DNA of 32,449 nucleotides from NCBI RefSeq assembly GCF_020627745.1, contig NZ_JAHDGE010000011.1, forward strand, positions 27,929 to 60,377. Reading direction: 5' to 3'. Shown piece by piece: positions 31,964-32,449 of the stretch. Each line of letters starts with the position of its first letter. The first letter of the stretch is position 1. The translations under genes and the position numbers were made by a program. This DNA comes from Pseudooctadecabacter sp. Lineage in GTDB: Bacteria; Pseudomonadota; Alphaproteobacteria; Rhodobacterales; Rhodobacteraceae. The notes below the pieces were generated by a model. That model did not search any database. It worked only from the letters and a program-made list of their open reading frames with translations, and was not told the origin of the DNA.

Positions 31964-32449
31964 ATGGCCGATGAGACCCCCCCAAAGCAGACACAGACAC
32001 CCGATGCATCCAAATCAAAGGCGGGCGATCCCGGCCCCAACTTTTTGTATATTTTCGGGGGCACGGCCATTGGTATCGCGCTGATCACAGCTATCGCTGT
32101 CGGGGTGTCCGACAATGAGGGTGGCACTGCCGCCAACGCGGTGGGTGTCGCCATGGAAAGCGACGCGGATCTTGAGGATTTGGACAACCCCACCCTGCGT
32201 GAAGCCGCCGGGGACGAAGATGTAACAACCGAGGAAGCGGCACCCGAGATTGACGAGGCCGAAACCGATGCGCCAACCGATGGCACGGTAGAGGCCGAGG
32301 ACAGCGACGGATCGACCGAACCTGTCGGGTCCGGAGCGACGTCCGAACAGGAGCCGACGCGCGAAGATACCACCGAGGTCACCCCCACACCCGAGGCCAT
32401 CCCCGACGTTGACGGTGGCGAAACACCGGCGGCGAATGCTGCGGAGGAG
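31964..32449 (+). CDS. Acidic single-pass membrane protein, truncated by window edge
   Basis: An open frame with no stop before the right edge, 162 residues visible. It starts MADETPPKQ after GAGGAA; an in-frame ATG at 31913 is less well placed. A single transmembrane segment lies at about residues 27-47 (NFLYIFGGTAIGIALITAIAVGV), after a short polar N-terminus. The remainder is extremely rich in Asp, Glu, Thr and Pro with almost no hydrophobic residues (for example EEAAPEIDEAETDAPTDG), so it should be disordered and probably faces the periplasm or cell wall. A folded domain may follow beyond the edge, as in proteins with a SPOR or other C-terminal module, but none is visible. Function unknown. 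Confidence 0.72.
   Translation, partial: MADETPPKQTQTPDASKSKAGDPGPNFLYIFGGTAIGIALITAIAVGVSDNEGGTAANAVGVAMESDADLEDLDNPTLREAAGDEDVTTEEAAPEIDEAETDAPTDGTVEAEDSDGSTEPVGSGATSEQEPTREDTTEVTPTPEAIPDVDGGETPAANAAEE

Noticed and set aside
1..32449. CRISPR arrays, insertion sequences, integrases, prophage or attachment sites
   Set aside because: I found no repeated spacer pattern, no transposase or integrase motif, and no duplicated flanks around the tRNA gene; all long frames are explained by chromosomal genes.

Overview
The window reads as ordinary chromosome of an alphaproteobacterium of the Rhodobacteraceae (Roseobacter/Rhodobacter type). The evidence is high-GC coding sequence with tight gene spacing, an RpoE-ChrR singlet-oxygen stress pair next to its usual divergent five-gene operon, a MutL with endonuclease motifs, a DinB with an N-terminal zinc-finger-like segment, and family-typical neighbourhoods (rsmB / heparinase-like / purH; lspA / lipoprotein / paired M16 proteins). 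I see no insertion sequence, prophage, CRISPR array, integrase or rRNA. One tRNA is present (tRNA-Val, anticodon GAC).

Layout: 28-2090 (minus) is an rbfA / secreted DUF2233 protein / truB operon. Divergent from it, 2152-3385 (plus) holds dapB and a small secreted protein. 3405-3581 (minus) is a 58-residue SDHAF4-like protein. 3649-8342 (plus) carries rsmB, a heparinase II/III-like protein and purH. 8358-14832 (plus) continues with lspA, a lipoprotein, an active/inactive M16 peptidase pair, mutL and two overlapping lipoprotein genes, and ends in a strong hairpin. 14913-16129 (minus) is rpoE-chrR. Divergent from it, 16431-21027 (plus) is a flavin amine-oxidase-like enzyme, DUF1365, a GPH-type transporter, DUF3833 and an SDR. 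21105-23160 (minus) holds a Lys1-type saccharopine dehydrogenase and an internally duplicated protein of unknown function. 23234-24907 (plus) is a secreted caspase-like protein with peptidoglycan-binding domains, and 24961-26163 (minus) a secreted three-repeat PPC-like protein. Then come rpmJ and tRNA-Val (minus), an N-formylglutamate amidohydrolase (plus), dinB (minus), a stomatin/NfeD pair (plus), two tandem paralogous small genes and pyrF (minus), and a truncated acidic membrane protein at the right edge (plus).

Working together: the RpoE-ChrR region is the most coherent system. A zinc anti-sigma factor with a cupin sensor holds an ECF11 sigma factor, a well-placed TGATCC-N18-TAAGCT promoter precedes rpoE, and the divergent operon matches the one linked to membrane fatty-acid modification (furan fatty acids) in Rhodobacter sphaeroides. 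The lspA-lipoprotein and M16-pair genes form an envelope-maturation block. No stretch longer than 300 bases lacks a gene; the longest gap is 28967-29214.

The least explained items are the tandem small-gene pair at 30493-30902, the duplicated protein at 22231-23160, the pseudo-caspase at 23234-24907, and the position of the rpoE promoter relative to the longest possible rpoE start.
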